A DNA stretch of 64,000 nucleotides, taken from assembly GCA_010909725.1 (NCBI GenBank), contig JAACMV010000014.1, positions 372,001 through 436,000 on the forward strand. The letters are read 5' to 3'. The number at the start of each line of letters is the position of its first letter. The first letter of the stretch is position 1. Position numbers and translations under genes: made by a program. This stretch comes from Picochlorum sp. 'celeri' (Eukaryota; Chlorophyta; Trebouxiophyceae). The notes under the pieces were generated by a model. The model did not search any database. It was not told the origin of the DNA and saw nothing but the letters and a program-made list of their open reading frames with translations. Positions 11,001 through 19,731 of this stretch are shown piece by piece.

Positions 11001-11160
11001 CGCGGGCGTCAACCTCCTCAGCCGCCAACAGCAAAGCCTCCCCACTCAGGCCACCACTCCAATAGGACTCGAGGGCTTTCTTCATTTCTCGCTTGGATCC
11101 AATCCTTGGAAATCCAATTGTTGAAGAACAGTAAAGCTGTGATGATGCGATCTGAGACAT
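8088..11160 (-). CDS. METE: Cobalamin-independent methionine synthase, 7 exons
   Basis: Makes methionine from homocysteine and 5-methyltetrahydropteroyl-triglutamate without vitamin B12. Exons in transcript order: 11160-10537, 10090-9839, 9763-9641, 9566-9108, 9034-8985, 8912-8458, 8389-8088. They sum to 2265 nt, 754 residues, matching the usual MetE length, and every junction restores the family sequence. One example is the GG|A join giving [16 protein letters not shown]. The zinc site is intact: His and Cys in [13 protein letters not shown], Glu in [11 protein letters not shown] and Cys in [11 protein letters not shown]. The N-terminal [19 protein letters not shown] is the folate-domain start. 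Five introns are 68-75 nt. The first, 10091-10536 (446 nt), is an outlier and contains the tRNA-like element. No plastid leader is evident, suggesting a cytosolic enzyme. Confidence 0.96.
10335..10403 (-). ncRNA. tRNA-like element inside METE intron 1, lacking a normal anticodon loop
   Basis: Read on the - strand (same sense as METE), this 69 nt segment folds as a tRNA. The acceptor arms GAACCCT (10403-10397) and AGGGTAC (10342-10336) pair at six of seven positions, with an A-A mismatch at position 2. The D-arm TGGCTGACTGG matches a pol III A box, with a GCT/AGC stem. The T-arm is perfect: CAAGG, loop TTCAAAT, CCTTG, which also forms the B box GGTTCAAATCC. A five-base variable segment is present. 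The anticodon arm is abnormal: the CTCCA/TGGAG stem encloses only GAAA, a GNRA-type tetraloop, so there is no anticodon. No CCA is encoded. It may be a decayed tRNA, a SINE head or a functional tRNA-like RNA. Confidence 0.5.
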
Positions 11161-11793
11161 TCTGTCGGTAGTAACGTGTTGTAGGTTTGTTTGATCAGAT
11201 ATCTTGACTCCACAAAGGACTTGTGATCAATAGAGCAATGAAACGCAAATTTCACTTGAAGAACACTTGCAGTTTGTATGCAGGTCATTGAAATTCAGAT
11301 ATTGAATTATAATGTACGCATCGTGACGCAGATTCAGCCATTATCATCGTGATCTGATCCAGTTTGATGGCCTGCACATCGGCCTCCCTTTAGTTTTATG
11401 TTTGATGGGACACCTTGCTTTATCGTATTTTGACACGTGCTCATCCCCTATCAAATGAAATCTTGATGGGGTGCCCCCGATGGAAAAAGCGCAACTACTT
11501 CTCCTCCCATCAAGAGGTGGTGTTGAAGGATCAACTACATCATTGTTCTGTTAAAGACATAGGAGCACCAAAATTGCCAATATACGGCAGATCCATTGAA
11601 ATATCAGAGGTTACTTTTAAACTATTGCTGTAAAAAGTGATATTAAGATTGGGTTTGAGTCATGGATCATGATAGATCGTACCGATCGCTGAGGTGGTTG
11701 TGAAGCACTGCGTCAGTGTCACTCGCCACCGGCAACAATGTCGGATTTGAGAGCCATCACATAAATGAGGACTTTTATAATTATCAGGCGTGT
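11161..11793. other. Intergenic region between METE and the Fanzor gene
   Basis: This 633 nt gap is the divergent upstream region of METE (- strand) and the Fanzor gene (+ strand). A palindrome-rich patch, ATGGATCATGATAGATCG followed by TACCGATCG, lies at about 11661-11690. Short upstream ORFs start at 11738 and 11765, and the second overlaps the proposed Fanzor ATG. I found no terminal inverted repeat matching the 3' side of the Fanzor gene. Confidence 0.45.
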
Positions 11794-14766
11794 ATGATGG
11801 CAACAGCAGACGGAGAGGTGCAAGCTTACGTACAGGACACAAGTCCCAAGCTTGGCCTCTACAGAAAGCCTTCAGGGAAACAGACACAGTATGAGAATTT
11901 AGTGATCAAAGTCATTAAACCTGGATCACTAGGTGGATACCAAAATCATAGTCGGGAAACTAAGGGACAATGGCGAGGAGTTGCACGGTCCCCCCGACTA
12001 AAAAATCTACTTTTTGACACGGCAACAATGCTTGGTCACATCTCCTTTGAGGCCACCCAGGCTGCACATTACCATGTCTATAGATGCTTAGAAAATGGTA
12101 TCGATCTTGGACCGATGGATTTTAATGGCTTTTGGTATAAAATATTTGATGCAATAAAAGACCTTAGGTATGGTGGGGGTCTACACCATATTGACACGCA
12201 CCTCTACGATTCACTCAGGGAGTATGAAGAGAATGCCCCATTGAGAAGAGACGATCACCATATTGATGCTGATGAACCTTTTGGGATATGGGATTTACCA
12301 GGGCACAGGGTTTGGAGACATGCTTGCCTCAAAGCTGCTGCAAAAACAAAGGAACAGAATTTGGGCGTTATTCTTCAAACAAATGCATATCATAATTTGG
12401 GAAAGGTGATCAAGGTGCGTATTGCTGAATACTTTGGCGATACATATGCTGATAATTTTCGTTCGCTCGTATCAGCTATTGCCAAATGCATCTGGGACGA
12501 TCAGCCTTTGGAGAAGGTCAAGGAGGGGTACAAGCGGCTGAGTGATCTCACACAAGAGGAGATTAGAGACATCGCTTGTCATGTCATAGATCCTATTCGG
12601 GAGAAATTTCCAGATGAGACAGGTCGAAAGGATAATTCGAAAATGATACAATTTGTGTATTTTGTTATGGGTGAGGTGATTGAATACAATAGAGTACGAT
12701 CTCGTCAGCGGGGAGCACAGATTGTCAAATTTGTAAATGTGTGTGTTGGTCAGCAGCTGGCAAACGACATCGAGAGAGAAATGGGAGATTTGAGCAAGAA
12801 AAAGTTTGTCTTGTTCATGAAACATGCGTTGGACATATTTCGGCAGTGCTCAGGTTCAGATACGTCCAGTGTTTGCAGAGATATTGGCATCAGATGTTCT
12901 CAACGTGTATCAATGAATGGAAAATATCGCAGTTACATCCTGCGACGTTTATCAGAGAGAATTTTGTATCAGACGGAAAATTCAATGCTCAAGGATGAGC
13001 TTGTGCTAGACCAACATCAAACAATGTGGATTGACAGGATTACTGCTCAGCTGCAGCTTCCTTCCAGCTTGTCTGAATTTGAATCAAAGAAAGATCTCTT
13101 CGTAAAATATCTTAGAGAGTACATTGTACCAAAACTTCGGGAGTCGAATCTATGTGTGGCACAGAGGGATCACCAAAATGGAAATAATAAGATCCCATGG
13201 GGCAGAAAGATTGTGGTGCCCTCAATTCTCCCCTTGGCCAAAAAAAGAGCGTGTCATGTGAGCATCCCTAATGATGCAATCACATCATTGGCAAAGTTCT
13301 TGGCAGAAGAGGATAAGGATATCGAACAGAAGATCACAGCCATGCAGATCATACTCTCTGAGGCGAAAGAGAGAAAGATGGCAATTGAGAAAGAGATTGA
13401 TGAACGCATGTTGCAAGAACAAACCGATGAGGAATACGAAATGGTGTGTCAAATAGAGAGGAACAAGATTGCCAGCGAGAAACGATTCAGAGCCATTCCT
13501 ACAGGAAAAATACACAAGTACAAGATGAGGCCTGAGGAGACCGCCTTCAGCATGGACAGAAAGAAGAGGAAAGAAGAGTATTTGTCGAGCAGTGAAGAAT
13601 TCAAGCAAGCTGAAAAGGAATGGGAACGTGCCAAACTGCTATATCAAGAGTGTTGCTGGATGGCTCTGTTCAATATTAAAGTGAAACGACGCCATGATGC
13701 ACACGAGTGGCTTTTTGGTGGCGAGTTATCAACAGATGGTGTGGACGTGTCGATGCAGTACTACAGAATCAAAACAGATGAAGAATTTGAAGCAGGTCAA
13801 AAAGAGAAGAAAGAAAGCGGAAAGAAAGCCTTGCAAAGAAAGACCAAGAGAACAGGCAAAAAGCCTGCAGGCTCGGGCAGTGCTCTGACGGCAGACAAAT
13901 CGGATGATATCTCAAGTCAAGCAGATTGGCGTAGAGCAAAAGATGTTTTGAAAGATGACCTCAGTAATGTATGCGTTTTTGATCCAGGTCCATCAGGACA
14001 TGTGGGCATCAGGATGGATAGATCAAAATTTGACACCCTGAAGGAGAACAGAAAGCATGGTGACTACGACCCTTTTAAGACAATACACCTGAGCAACCAT
14101 GAGATGAGAGCCCGGTCAGGGAAATTAAAGAGGATGAAGCTGAAAGCAATATGGTCAGAAAGTAAACCCAAAATTCGGGCATGGAATGCTACAGCACCGA
14201 GTCGAAAGGTAGCAACAAAAGCAGAGATCTTGGACTTTTGCAGAAATACAAACAGCCAGTTGCACGATGTCTATGGTTTTTATTCTCAAAACTGTTTCCG
14301 GCGGCAAAGGTTTTCCGTATACTCCCGGACTCAGCACATGTTGGACATGATGGTTGAAAAGATCTGTGGCACATCAGAGAGGAAAGTGCAGGAGAAGACT
14401 GTAGTCGTATTTGGAAATGCAGCAATAAATTCAGGAGAGTGTCGAACAGGACGAATATGCTTGGGAGAGCTCAAACGTCTACTTCGACAACGCTGTTGCT
14501 ATATTGAAGTTGACGAATTCAGGAGCAGCCAATATTGCTGTGCGTGTCAAACAAAGTTGGAACCTCCCCCAAGAGTTGGGCTACACAAGCGCTGGAAAGT
14601 ACGCCGTTGTATGAACAATGAATGTGAGCGTGCTTTCTGGCAAAGGGATGTAAATGCAGCCATAAATCTCGCCAAGTTCTTCCTCTGGGAAGTTCATGGA
14701 GAAGACAAGGACAAAGTCTTCAGAAGGCCTTGCAGGCTTGACGAAGATGACGTGCCTGATGTGTGA
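11794..14766 (+). CDS. Fanzor: eukaryotic TnpB-like RNA-guided nuclease
   Basis: Intact single ORF, 990 residues from the first in-frame ATG (11794; ATG 11797 follows). The frame is open to 11704, so an upstream exon is possible. The C-terminus carries the split RuvC fold of TnpB/Fanzor. Motif I is Asp730 in VCVFDPGPSGHVGIRMD. The Fanzor-style Glu908 is in YIEVDEFRSSQYCCAC, just before the zinc finger. Motif III is Asp952 in WQRDVNAAINLAKFF. The zinc ribbon is Cys915, Cys918, Cys939 and Cys944 (CxxC and Cx4C), and the VVVFGNAAINSG strand fits the family. About 700 residues precede motif I, long for TnpB but usual for larger Fanzors. They include a basic coiled-coil region (about 525-610) and a Lys-rich linker before motif I. 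Family proteins cut DNA guided by an RNA from the element's 3' end. No transposase ORF is adjacent. Confidence 0.85.
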   Translation: MMATADGEVQAYVQDTSPKLGLYRKPSGKQTQYENLVIKVIKPGSLGGYQNHSRETKGQWRGVARSPRLKNLLFDTATMLGHISFEATQAAHYHVYRCLENGIDLGPMDFNGFWYKIFDAIKDLRYGGGLHHIDTHLYDSLREYEENAPLRRDDHHIDADEPFGIWDLPGHRVWRHACLKAAAKTKEQNLGVILQTNAYHNLGKVIKVRIAEYFGDTYADNFRSLVSAIAKCIWDDQPLEKVKEGYKRLSDLTQEEIRDIACHVIDPIREKFPDETGRKDNSKMIQFVYFVMGEVIEYNRVRSRQRGAQIVKFVNVCVGQQLANDIEREMGDLSKKKFVLFMKHALDIFRQCSGSDTSSVCRDIGIRCSQRVSMNGKYRSYILRRLSERILYQTENSMLKDELVLDQHQTMWIDRITAQLQLPSSLSEFESKKDLFVKYLREYIVPKLRESNLCVAQRDHQNGNNKIPWGRKIVVPSILPLAKKRACHVSIPNDAITSLAKFLAEEDKDIEQKITAMQIILSEAKERKMAIEKEIDERMLQEQTDEEYEMVCQIERNKIASEKRFRAIPTGKIHKYKMRPEETAFSMDRKKRKEEYLSSSEEFKQAEKEWERAKLLYQECCWMALFNIKVKRRHDAHEWLFGGELSTDGVDVSMQYYRIKTDEEFEAGQKEKKESGKKALQRKTKRTGKKPAGSGSALTADKSDDISSQADWRRAKDVLKDDLSNVCVFDPGPSGHVGIRMDRSKFDTLKENRKHGDYDPFKTIHLSNHEMRARSGKLKRMKLKAIWSESKPKIRAWNATAPSRKVATKAEILDFCRNTNSQLHDVYGFYSQNCFRRQRFSVYSRTQHMLDMMVEKICGTSERKVQEKTVVVFGNAAINSGECRTGRICLGELKRLLRQRCCYIEVDEFRSSQYCCACQTKLEPPPRVGLHKRWKVRRCMNNECERAFWQRDVNAAINLAKFFLWEVHGEDKDKVFRRPCRLDEDDVPDV

Positions 14767-14911
14767 TACAACCAAAGTCACATTGCTACATGCATATATA
14801 TACAGGGTATATATACAGGGTAGCCGCGGAGTATATAAATAGAGAGTAAATTTTTTGGTCTATTACACCTACTTATAATAATACATAAACCGCCATCAAC
14901 TCTCCTTCATT
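14767..14911. other. Fanzor 3' flank with a tandem TATATACAGGGTA repeat
   Basis: The 145 nt between the Fanzor stop and the RPS30 stop hold two adjacent copies of TATATACAGGGTA (about 14797-14822), then CCGCGG and an AT-rich run. In characterised Fanzors the guide RNA is transcribed from the 3' end of the ORF and its 3' flank, so this is where a guide scaffold would lie. That assignment is inference, and I cannot fold it reliably. Confidence 0.35.
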
Positions 14912-15252
14912 TTACTGACTGTTTGGTCCACGCTTCTTTCCGAAACCAGTGACAACATTCACAAAACGACGGTTGTACTTCATGCGCTTGCAAGCACGTC
15001 CAGTTGGCTTCTTGGCCTTCTCCTGTGGAGCCACCTTTGGGGTCTGTCCACGCACTTTACCAGCACGGGCGAGAGATCCGTGTACCTTTCCTGCGCAATA
15101 ATAACAAGAGAATTAAAATAAATACAAACTAGGTATGCGCGAATGCCCCTGTGAAACTGAACAAGCGCTGTCAAACGGCGGAGGCCGCCAACATGAGAGC
15201 TTCATTCGTTCCAGCCGGACGGCGTATCTGTAGTAATTAGATACGTACCCAT
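14912..15252 (-). CDS. RPS30: 40S ribosomal protein eS30
   Basis: Exons 15252-15249 and 15090-14912 give 60 residues. The first exon is only four coding bases (ATGG), and the 158 nt intron has GTACGT and CAG ends. The join gives [20 protein letters not shown], the near-invariant start of eS30, and the protein ends with a conserved basic segment ([20 protein letters not shown]). No ubiquitin-like fusion precedes it, unlike the animal FAU gene. I looked in the intron for C/D-box snoRNA signals and saw none. Confidence 0.95.
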
Positions 15253-15461
15253 GGTATTATTTTATCTATCAAGTGTTGGATATAAATTAATGAGTTTTAG
15301 AAGATGGACGAGGGCTGTCATGGTCATAAAGCGGCCGAGGACCTGTTCCTGAATTCGCAGTACCACGGCGATGCCACAATCGCAGTACCACCAGGTAGGC
15401 TGAAGATTAGTTCTACACCTGCACACGATTAAATGAATAATTGATAGTCTATTTCATCAAT

Positions 15462-16544
15462 ATGGCGATGATGATGCTTCGGAGGAGACTGCTAGCCGGT
15501 ATGGGAGGAGAATGGAGGAGTGGTCTTGGCGTCGCATCGCGTGATTGGAGTTTTGGGAATGGTTTTATGACTGTGGGAGGCATCGAGAGAGATTTCACAT
15601 CTTTAACATCATCCTCAGGTACTAGTGGCGGGCAGATGCGCCATAGCGAGCTTGAGGGCGTTACAAATAGAGTCACATCTTCTTCTACTTTGACAGCACA
15701 GAATCCCCTCGATATGATGATGAGGATGATGATGATGAAGGGACAGCAGCGATGCATGTCGACAATGACTGATTTGAAACCTAGCAGTAGCAGTAGTATT
15801 GGTGCGGAGCAGCAGGCAGCCATGGTGAGCAGCATGATGGAGTCTGCAGCTGAGCACGCAAGTTCCCGTGTGCCAGTATACGATTTGAACAAACAGCCCG
15901 TGTCAGGAGCAGATGGTGCTCCTGCTCATATAGAGCTACCCGATGACGTCTTTGCAGAACCCGTTCGAGTGGATATTTTACATAGGGTTGTCCGATGGCA
16001 GTTGGCAAAGCGTCAACAAGGGACGCATGTGACAAAGACACGGTCAGATGTTCGAGGTGGCGGTCGAAAACCATGGCAGCAGAAGGGTAGTGGGCGTGCT
16101 CGACAGGGTACCATTCGGGCACCGCAATGGCGGGGCGGAGGTGTGGTGCATGGACCTGTGTTGAGGTCTCATGCGCACAGTCTTCAAAAGAGAGTACGCC
16201 GACTGGGATTGAAATGTGCCGTGTCAGCCAAGATTGCCGAGGGTCGATTCCTTGTTGTTGATGCATTGCAGCCAGAGGATGCAAAGACGGCAACCATGAA
16301 GGGACATGTGGGGAAATTGTTAGAAGGGGCGCCTCGCGAGTCTGTCCTGTTTGTGGATACCACTCCAGTAGATGAATTACGATTAGGAATACGCAACATT
16401 CCTTGGGTTGATGTATTACCAGTAGATGGTATGAATGTATACTCTATTCTTCAGAGAGATTTTCTCATTCTAACCAAGGATGCCGTGGATGAATTTATCA
16501 ACAGGATGAGGAGGCCCATCAGGCCATGTTCTAGAACACCATGA
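15462..16544 (+). CDS. Organellar (probably mitochondrial) ribosomal protein uL4
   Basis: Intronless ORF of 360 residues. The first ATG (15462) opens a basic leader (MLRRRLLAG), followed by about 120 residues of Ser/Met-rich low complexity. The uL4 domain then starts at PVYDLNKQPV. It has the diagnostic basic loop TKTRSDVRGGGRKPWQQKGS through GRARQGTIRAPQWRGGGVVHGP, and the C-terminal block NVYSILQRDFLILTKDAVDE. This is the bacterial-type protein that lines the large-subunit exit tunnel, so it works in an organelle. The arginine-rich, acid-poor start favours mitochondria over the plastid, but that is not certain. Part of the leader comes from ATG-repeat microsatellite (15715-15740, MMMRMMMMK), so leader length is probably variable. 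Confidence 0.9.
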   Translation: MAMMMLRRRLLAGMGGEWRSGLGVASRDWSFGNGFMTVGGIERDFTSLTSSSGTSGGQMRHSELEGVTNRVTSSSTLTAQNPLDMMMRMMMMKGQQRCMSTMTDLKPSSSSSIGAEQQAAMVSSMMESAAEHASSRVPVYDLNKQPVSGADGAPAHIELPDDVFAEPVRVDILHRVVRWQLAKRQQGTHVTKTRSDVRGGGRKPWQQKGSGRARQGTIRAPQWRGGGVVHGPVLRSHAHSLQKRVRRLGLKCAVSAKIAEGRFLVVDALQPEDAKTATMKGHVGKLLEGAPRESVLFVDTTPVDELRLGIRNIPWVDVLPVDGMNVYSILQRDFLILTKDAVDEFINRMRRPIRPCSRTP

Positions 16545-16575
16545 GTATTATTATTATTATTATTCTACATGTTGG

Positions 16576-18084
16576 TTACACATGAAAATGTTTATCAAAC
16601 AACTGTACAAATTGGAAATCCGCGTACAATTTTCGTTGGTTGTACCATCTCCCATGCAGTGTCTTTTGGGCTGCCACAGCAGCCTGCACACTGTCAAACT
16701 TGATGTAGACACATCCTTTGCTGTCCTTGTCCAAGTGCAAGAAAAGCACCCGTCCAAATTTAGAACATTCATCACGAATATCCGACTGAATATCTTCATC
16801 CCAGTATTGTTCAGTTTCCTGCGTAGGGTCAAAAGCATTTTTTAGCAAGAGACATGGCGTCGGAATCGGCGACGCTGGTCCTAAAACACCCTGCATCAAT
16901 GCAGTCTCGTCCACCTCATCAGGAGTCGACACTTTCTTGGCAAAATCCGGCATTTTCGGTACCTCAATACCTGCATTTGCTGCTAATCTATTCATCAGAT
17001 TCGCACGTGACTGCGCAGACAATTTCATACCGCCTCCATCGTCAGCATCAACATCAATTCTCTCCTCCACCATTCCCTGCGCAACAGCATCAACACTTGA
17101 GGAATGCATTTCAAGTCGCATAAGCATGCCTTGAATATCTATTTTGCCTTCTAATTCAGCGACTGCTTGTTGAGCATCCTTTGAATTCACAAACTGCACA
17201 ATAGCACTTCCCAAAGACTCGCCAGACTCATCACGATCCACATGCACACTAAACACAGGACCAAACGGCTCGAATATAGGTTTCAAAAACTCTTCCGACA
17301 ACGATGGATGTACATTCGACAACTTGACCTTGCCTGCAGCACTACTCGTACCATTCCCTTCCAGAGCCTGCTTCTTTGCTGCCTGGGCAGTATGCCATGC
17401 CACATTCTTCTCAGCCTCACTTGGCTTGACCATGACAGCCTGCCCCATCAACTCCTGCCCCGACATACCCAACGCCACCGTCACACTCTCTCGTTTCTCA
17501 AACTCTACATACGCAAAACCCTTGGATCGCCCAGACATGCGATCCTTGATAATCTTAATGTCCACCAAGGGACCCGCTTGGACAAAGAATTGAAACAAAT
17601 CACGCTCGGACGCTTTCAAATTCAAATTATACACTTGAACCGTACGCATCGTTCGATCCAACTGAGCAAGCTCGTCCTCCACAGAAATGTTTTTGATCCG
17701 ATTCCTCTCCTCCCGGTGCCTCCTCTGATACCGACGGTCACCCTCATCCTCATACCGGTATCGCTCCCTCCGGCGTGACCGTGATCCATAGTCATAGTCA
17801 TAATCATCTCGGTGTCGATGACGCCGTCGTCGCCTATCCGGAGACTCGGAGTCGGAGCGATGCCGTCTTCGATGACGGTCTCTCGACCCATCAGACCCAC
17901 GGCTTCTGGACCTCCTCGACGGAGACCGTCTCTCTCGTCTACTCGAATGCTTCACATGACGAGAAGGAGTATCACCATCTTCTTCTGGACTGTGATGGCG
18001 CCGAGACCCATTCACATCTCGTGAACCATCCAAAGGCGAGGCTGACCGTGTCCGAACAACCTGTTCTGCCATAGTATCCGTCAT
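16576..18084 (-). CDS. RBM39/CAPER-like splicing factor
   Basis: Intronless ORF of 502 residues. Residues 1-130 form an Arg/Ser/Asp-rich domain. RRM1 (about 150-225) has RNP2 TVQVYNLN and RNP1 SKGFAYVEF. RRM2 (about 250-330) carries KVKLSNVHPSLSEEF and LGSAIVQF. The C-terminal domain (about 400-495) resembles a U2AF-homology motif, with CLLLKNAFDP, an acidic helix and KGCVYIKF. This RS-RRM-RRM-UHM layout is that of RBM39, which links U2AF/SF3b binding to 3' splice site choice in the nucleus. UHM domains bind ligand tryptophans of splicing partners. The stop lies 31 nt from the convergent uL4 stop. Confidence 0.92.
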   Translation of the reverse strand: MTDTMAEQVVRTRSASPLDGSRDVNGSRRHHSPEEDGDTPSRHVKHSSRRERRSPSRRSRSRGSDGSRDRHRRRHRSDSESPDRRRRRHRHRDDYDYDYGSRSRRRERYRYEDEGDRRYQRRHREERNRIKNISVEDELAQLDRTMRTVQVYNLNLKASERDLFQFFVQAGPLVDIKIIKDRMSGRSKGFAYVEFEKRESVTVALGMSGQELMGQAVMVKPSEAEKNVAWHTAQAAKKQALEGNGTSSAAGKVKLSNVHPSLSEEFLKPIFEPFGPVFSVHVDRDESGESLGSAIVQFVNSKDAQQAVAELEGKIDIQGMLMRLEMHSSSVDAVAQGMVEERIDVDADDGGGMKLSAQSRANLMNRLAANAGIEVPKMPDFAKKVSTPDEVDETALMQGVLGPASPIPTPCLLLKNAFDPTQETEQYWDEDIQSDIRDECSKFGRVLFLHLDKDSKGCVYIKFDSVQAAVAAQKTLHGRWYNQRKLYADFQFVQLFDKHFHV

Positions 18085-18756
18085 TGGAACACGAGGTTAC
18101 TTTTTATTTGCCAAAACAGTTATAAATAGTCTTCTTACCCTTGATATTCCTGAACAATATTCCCTACAGTGGTCGCTCTTCGGATGACAGTGGTTGAAAT
18201 ACTCTCTTGACGAAAGAATAACACCGTCTATACGACTCTTGATTTATATAGGGTAGAAATATATATGAATGTCTCCAAGGGAAGGCGCATGCATTCAATA
18301 ATTGATAGTTTCCATGTCTCTGATATTGCCAAGATGGGACAATATCGGTCGAATGTATCATCTGACCGTACATGTCAAAACCAGGGCTAGGTACGCTGTT
18401 TGCCCAGACCTTTCGACTCGGTTTTGGCCAGAGGATATGGATTCAATGGCCCACATAGACTCTGTATCATCATGTACAACCGTATGTTGGGTATATGACT
18501 GGTATTCGAATGCATGCACCCATGCAGTATCATGATTCACATGCATGCAAGCACATTGTTGTCCCTTTCAACGACACATTGAGTGGGAGAATATACTCTG
18601 GTCAACGGTCTCTTTCAGTATGGCGACATGTATGGTCTTCCCATGGCACCGGCGCCCTTTTTCTATTCTTTACTATTTACACAGTATTGTTGGTGCAGTA
18701 GACCAACCAGTTGTCCCCAATATAGTTGTAGTTATAGTTGTTGTTCGGGAGATTCC
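18085..18756. other. Intergenic region
   Basis: 672 nt between the divergent RBM39-like and SNAP-25-like genes. A cluster of GCATGC-type elements lies at about 18508-18555, including GAATGCATGCACCCATGC and ACATGCATGCAAGC. The SNAP-25 frame extends to 18583 but earlier ATGs are less plausible starts. No RNA gene seen. Confidence 0.4.
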
Positions 18757-19692
18757 ATGGAACCAACGTGGCAGAAGAAGAGAGCCGCGTTGTCGTCCCA
18801 GTCGAGACGTCGTGATGAATTATTGGCAGGCTCTGATTCATACAACCAAGGAGGCCAAGGAGGAGGCGAGGTGCGTGCTTCAGCAGCAGGCATGGACCCC
18901 CAGATTGTTGCCCAGCGAAGAATGGTGCATAGAGGTCTCCAAGAGCATCGCCAGACGACAGAATCGGCAAAGCGAAGTCTCCAGGTTGCAGAATCATGCT
19001 TGGAGATATCTGGTGCCGTTCTGACCGAGGTGCAGCGGCAGGGTGAGTCATTGGATAAAACAGAAAAGCACATGGAGGAGATGGAAGAGGAAGTTGTCGA
19101 GGCAGAGAGTTTGATCAAATTCATGCAAAAATGTTGCCTGTTTCAAGTCTTCTGTTGCTGTTGTACTGATAAGGATGTGAAGCGTGATAAATCTCGCAAA
19201 GCGAGATTGAGACAGAGGCGGCAAGAGAATGAAAGGATGATCCAAGCATTGTCACGAGCAAGAGAGGACAGGCACAGAGATTTACACGAGTTGCTGCATG
19301 ATGAACAAGGACCTCCTATCGTGACCATGGATGGAGATACGTCAGAACAAAAAGATGCCCTTAAAGTAGCCGCAAAATACCATCACGGGACGTCAAGCAC
19401 CGCCACCATTCCCTTTTCAGCGCAAGGACATGGCATGTCTCAGCGGTCCAATGCAGCTGTGCAGTCAGGGGCCATTACGGCAGAGGAAATTCAAGAGATT
19501 AGCGAGGAGACTCTCCAGCAGGATAAATACCTTACACAGATTGACAAAACCATGGATAAGCTCAAGGCGATGGGATTGGAGCTGAGCAGAGAGCTCCATG
19601 AGCAAGACGAGCAGATTTCGAAAATTGATGAGACAACGTACAATACTCGGATGACACTGACCAGCCTATCAAGGCAGGCTCGTAAGATTTAA
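18757..19692 (+). CDS. SNAP-25-like Qbc-SNARE with cysteine cluster
   Basis: 311 residues from ATG 18757 (context ATTCCATGG). Upstream in-frame ATGs would add a poorly structured Cys-rich segment. Two SNARE-type coiled coils flank a central linker. The first (about residues 50-122) has heptads such as LQEHRQTTESAKRSLQVAES and ends LIKFMQKCC. The second (about 250-310) runs from LTQIDKTMDKLKAMGLELSR to MTLTSLSRQARKI. Directly after the first helix is Cys126, Cys127 and Cys133-136 (CCLFQVFCCCC), placed like the palmitoylated cluster of animal SNAP-25. There is no C-terminal membrane anchor. It is expected to pair with a syntaxin and an R-SNARE in vesicle fusion, with the cysteines providing membrane attachment. 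The stop is only 39 nt before the next ATG. Confidence 0.8.
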   Translation: MEPTWQKKRAALSSQSRRRDELLAGSDSYNQGGQGGGEVRASAAGMDPQIVAQRRMVHRGLQEHRQTTESAKRSLQVAESCLEISGAVLTEVQRQGESLDKTEKHMEEMEEEVVEAESLIKFMQKCCLFQVFCCCCTDKDVKRDKSRKARLRQRRQENERMIQALSRAREDRHRDLHELLHDEQGPPIVTMDGDTSEQKDALKVAAKYHHGTSSTATIPFSAQGHGMSQRSNAAVQSGAITAEEIQEISEETLQQDKYLTQIDKTMDKLKAMGLELSRELHEQDEQISKIDETTYNTRMTLTSLSRQARKI

Positions 19693-19731
19693 TGGCATTG
19701 TAATTTTACTATATATAGTACTATCTGGAGT

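Noticed and set aside
11415..11633. 73-codon ORF upstream of the Fanzor gene
   Set aside because: Lacks a credible ATG start and any family pattern. Not clearly an upstream Fanzor exon.
11640..14900. Terminal inverted repeats bounding the Fanzor gene
   Set aside because: Comparing the 5' flank with the reverse complement of the 3' flank by eye gave no match longer than a few bases. A computed comparison would be decisive.
15091..15248. RPS30 intron as a possible snoRNA host
   Set aside because: I looked for paired C (RTGATGA) and D (CTGA) boxes or H/ACA boxes and found no convincing set.
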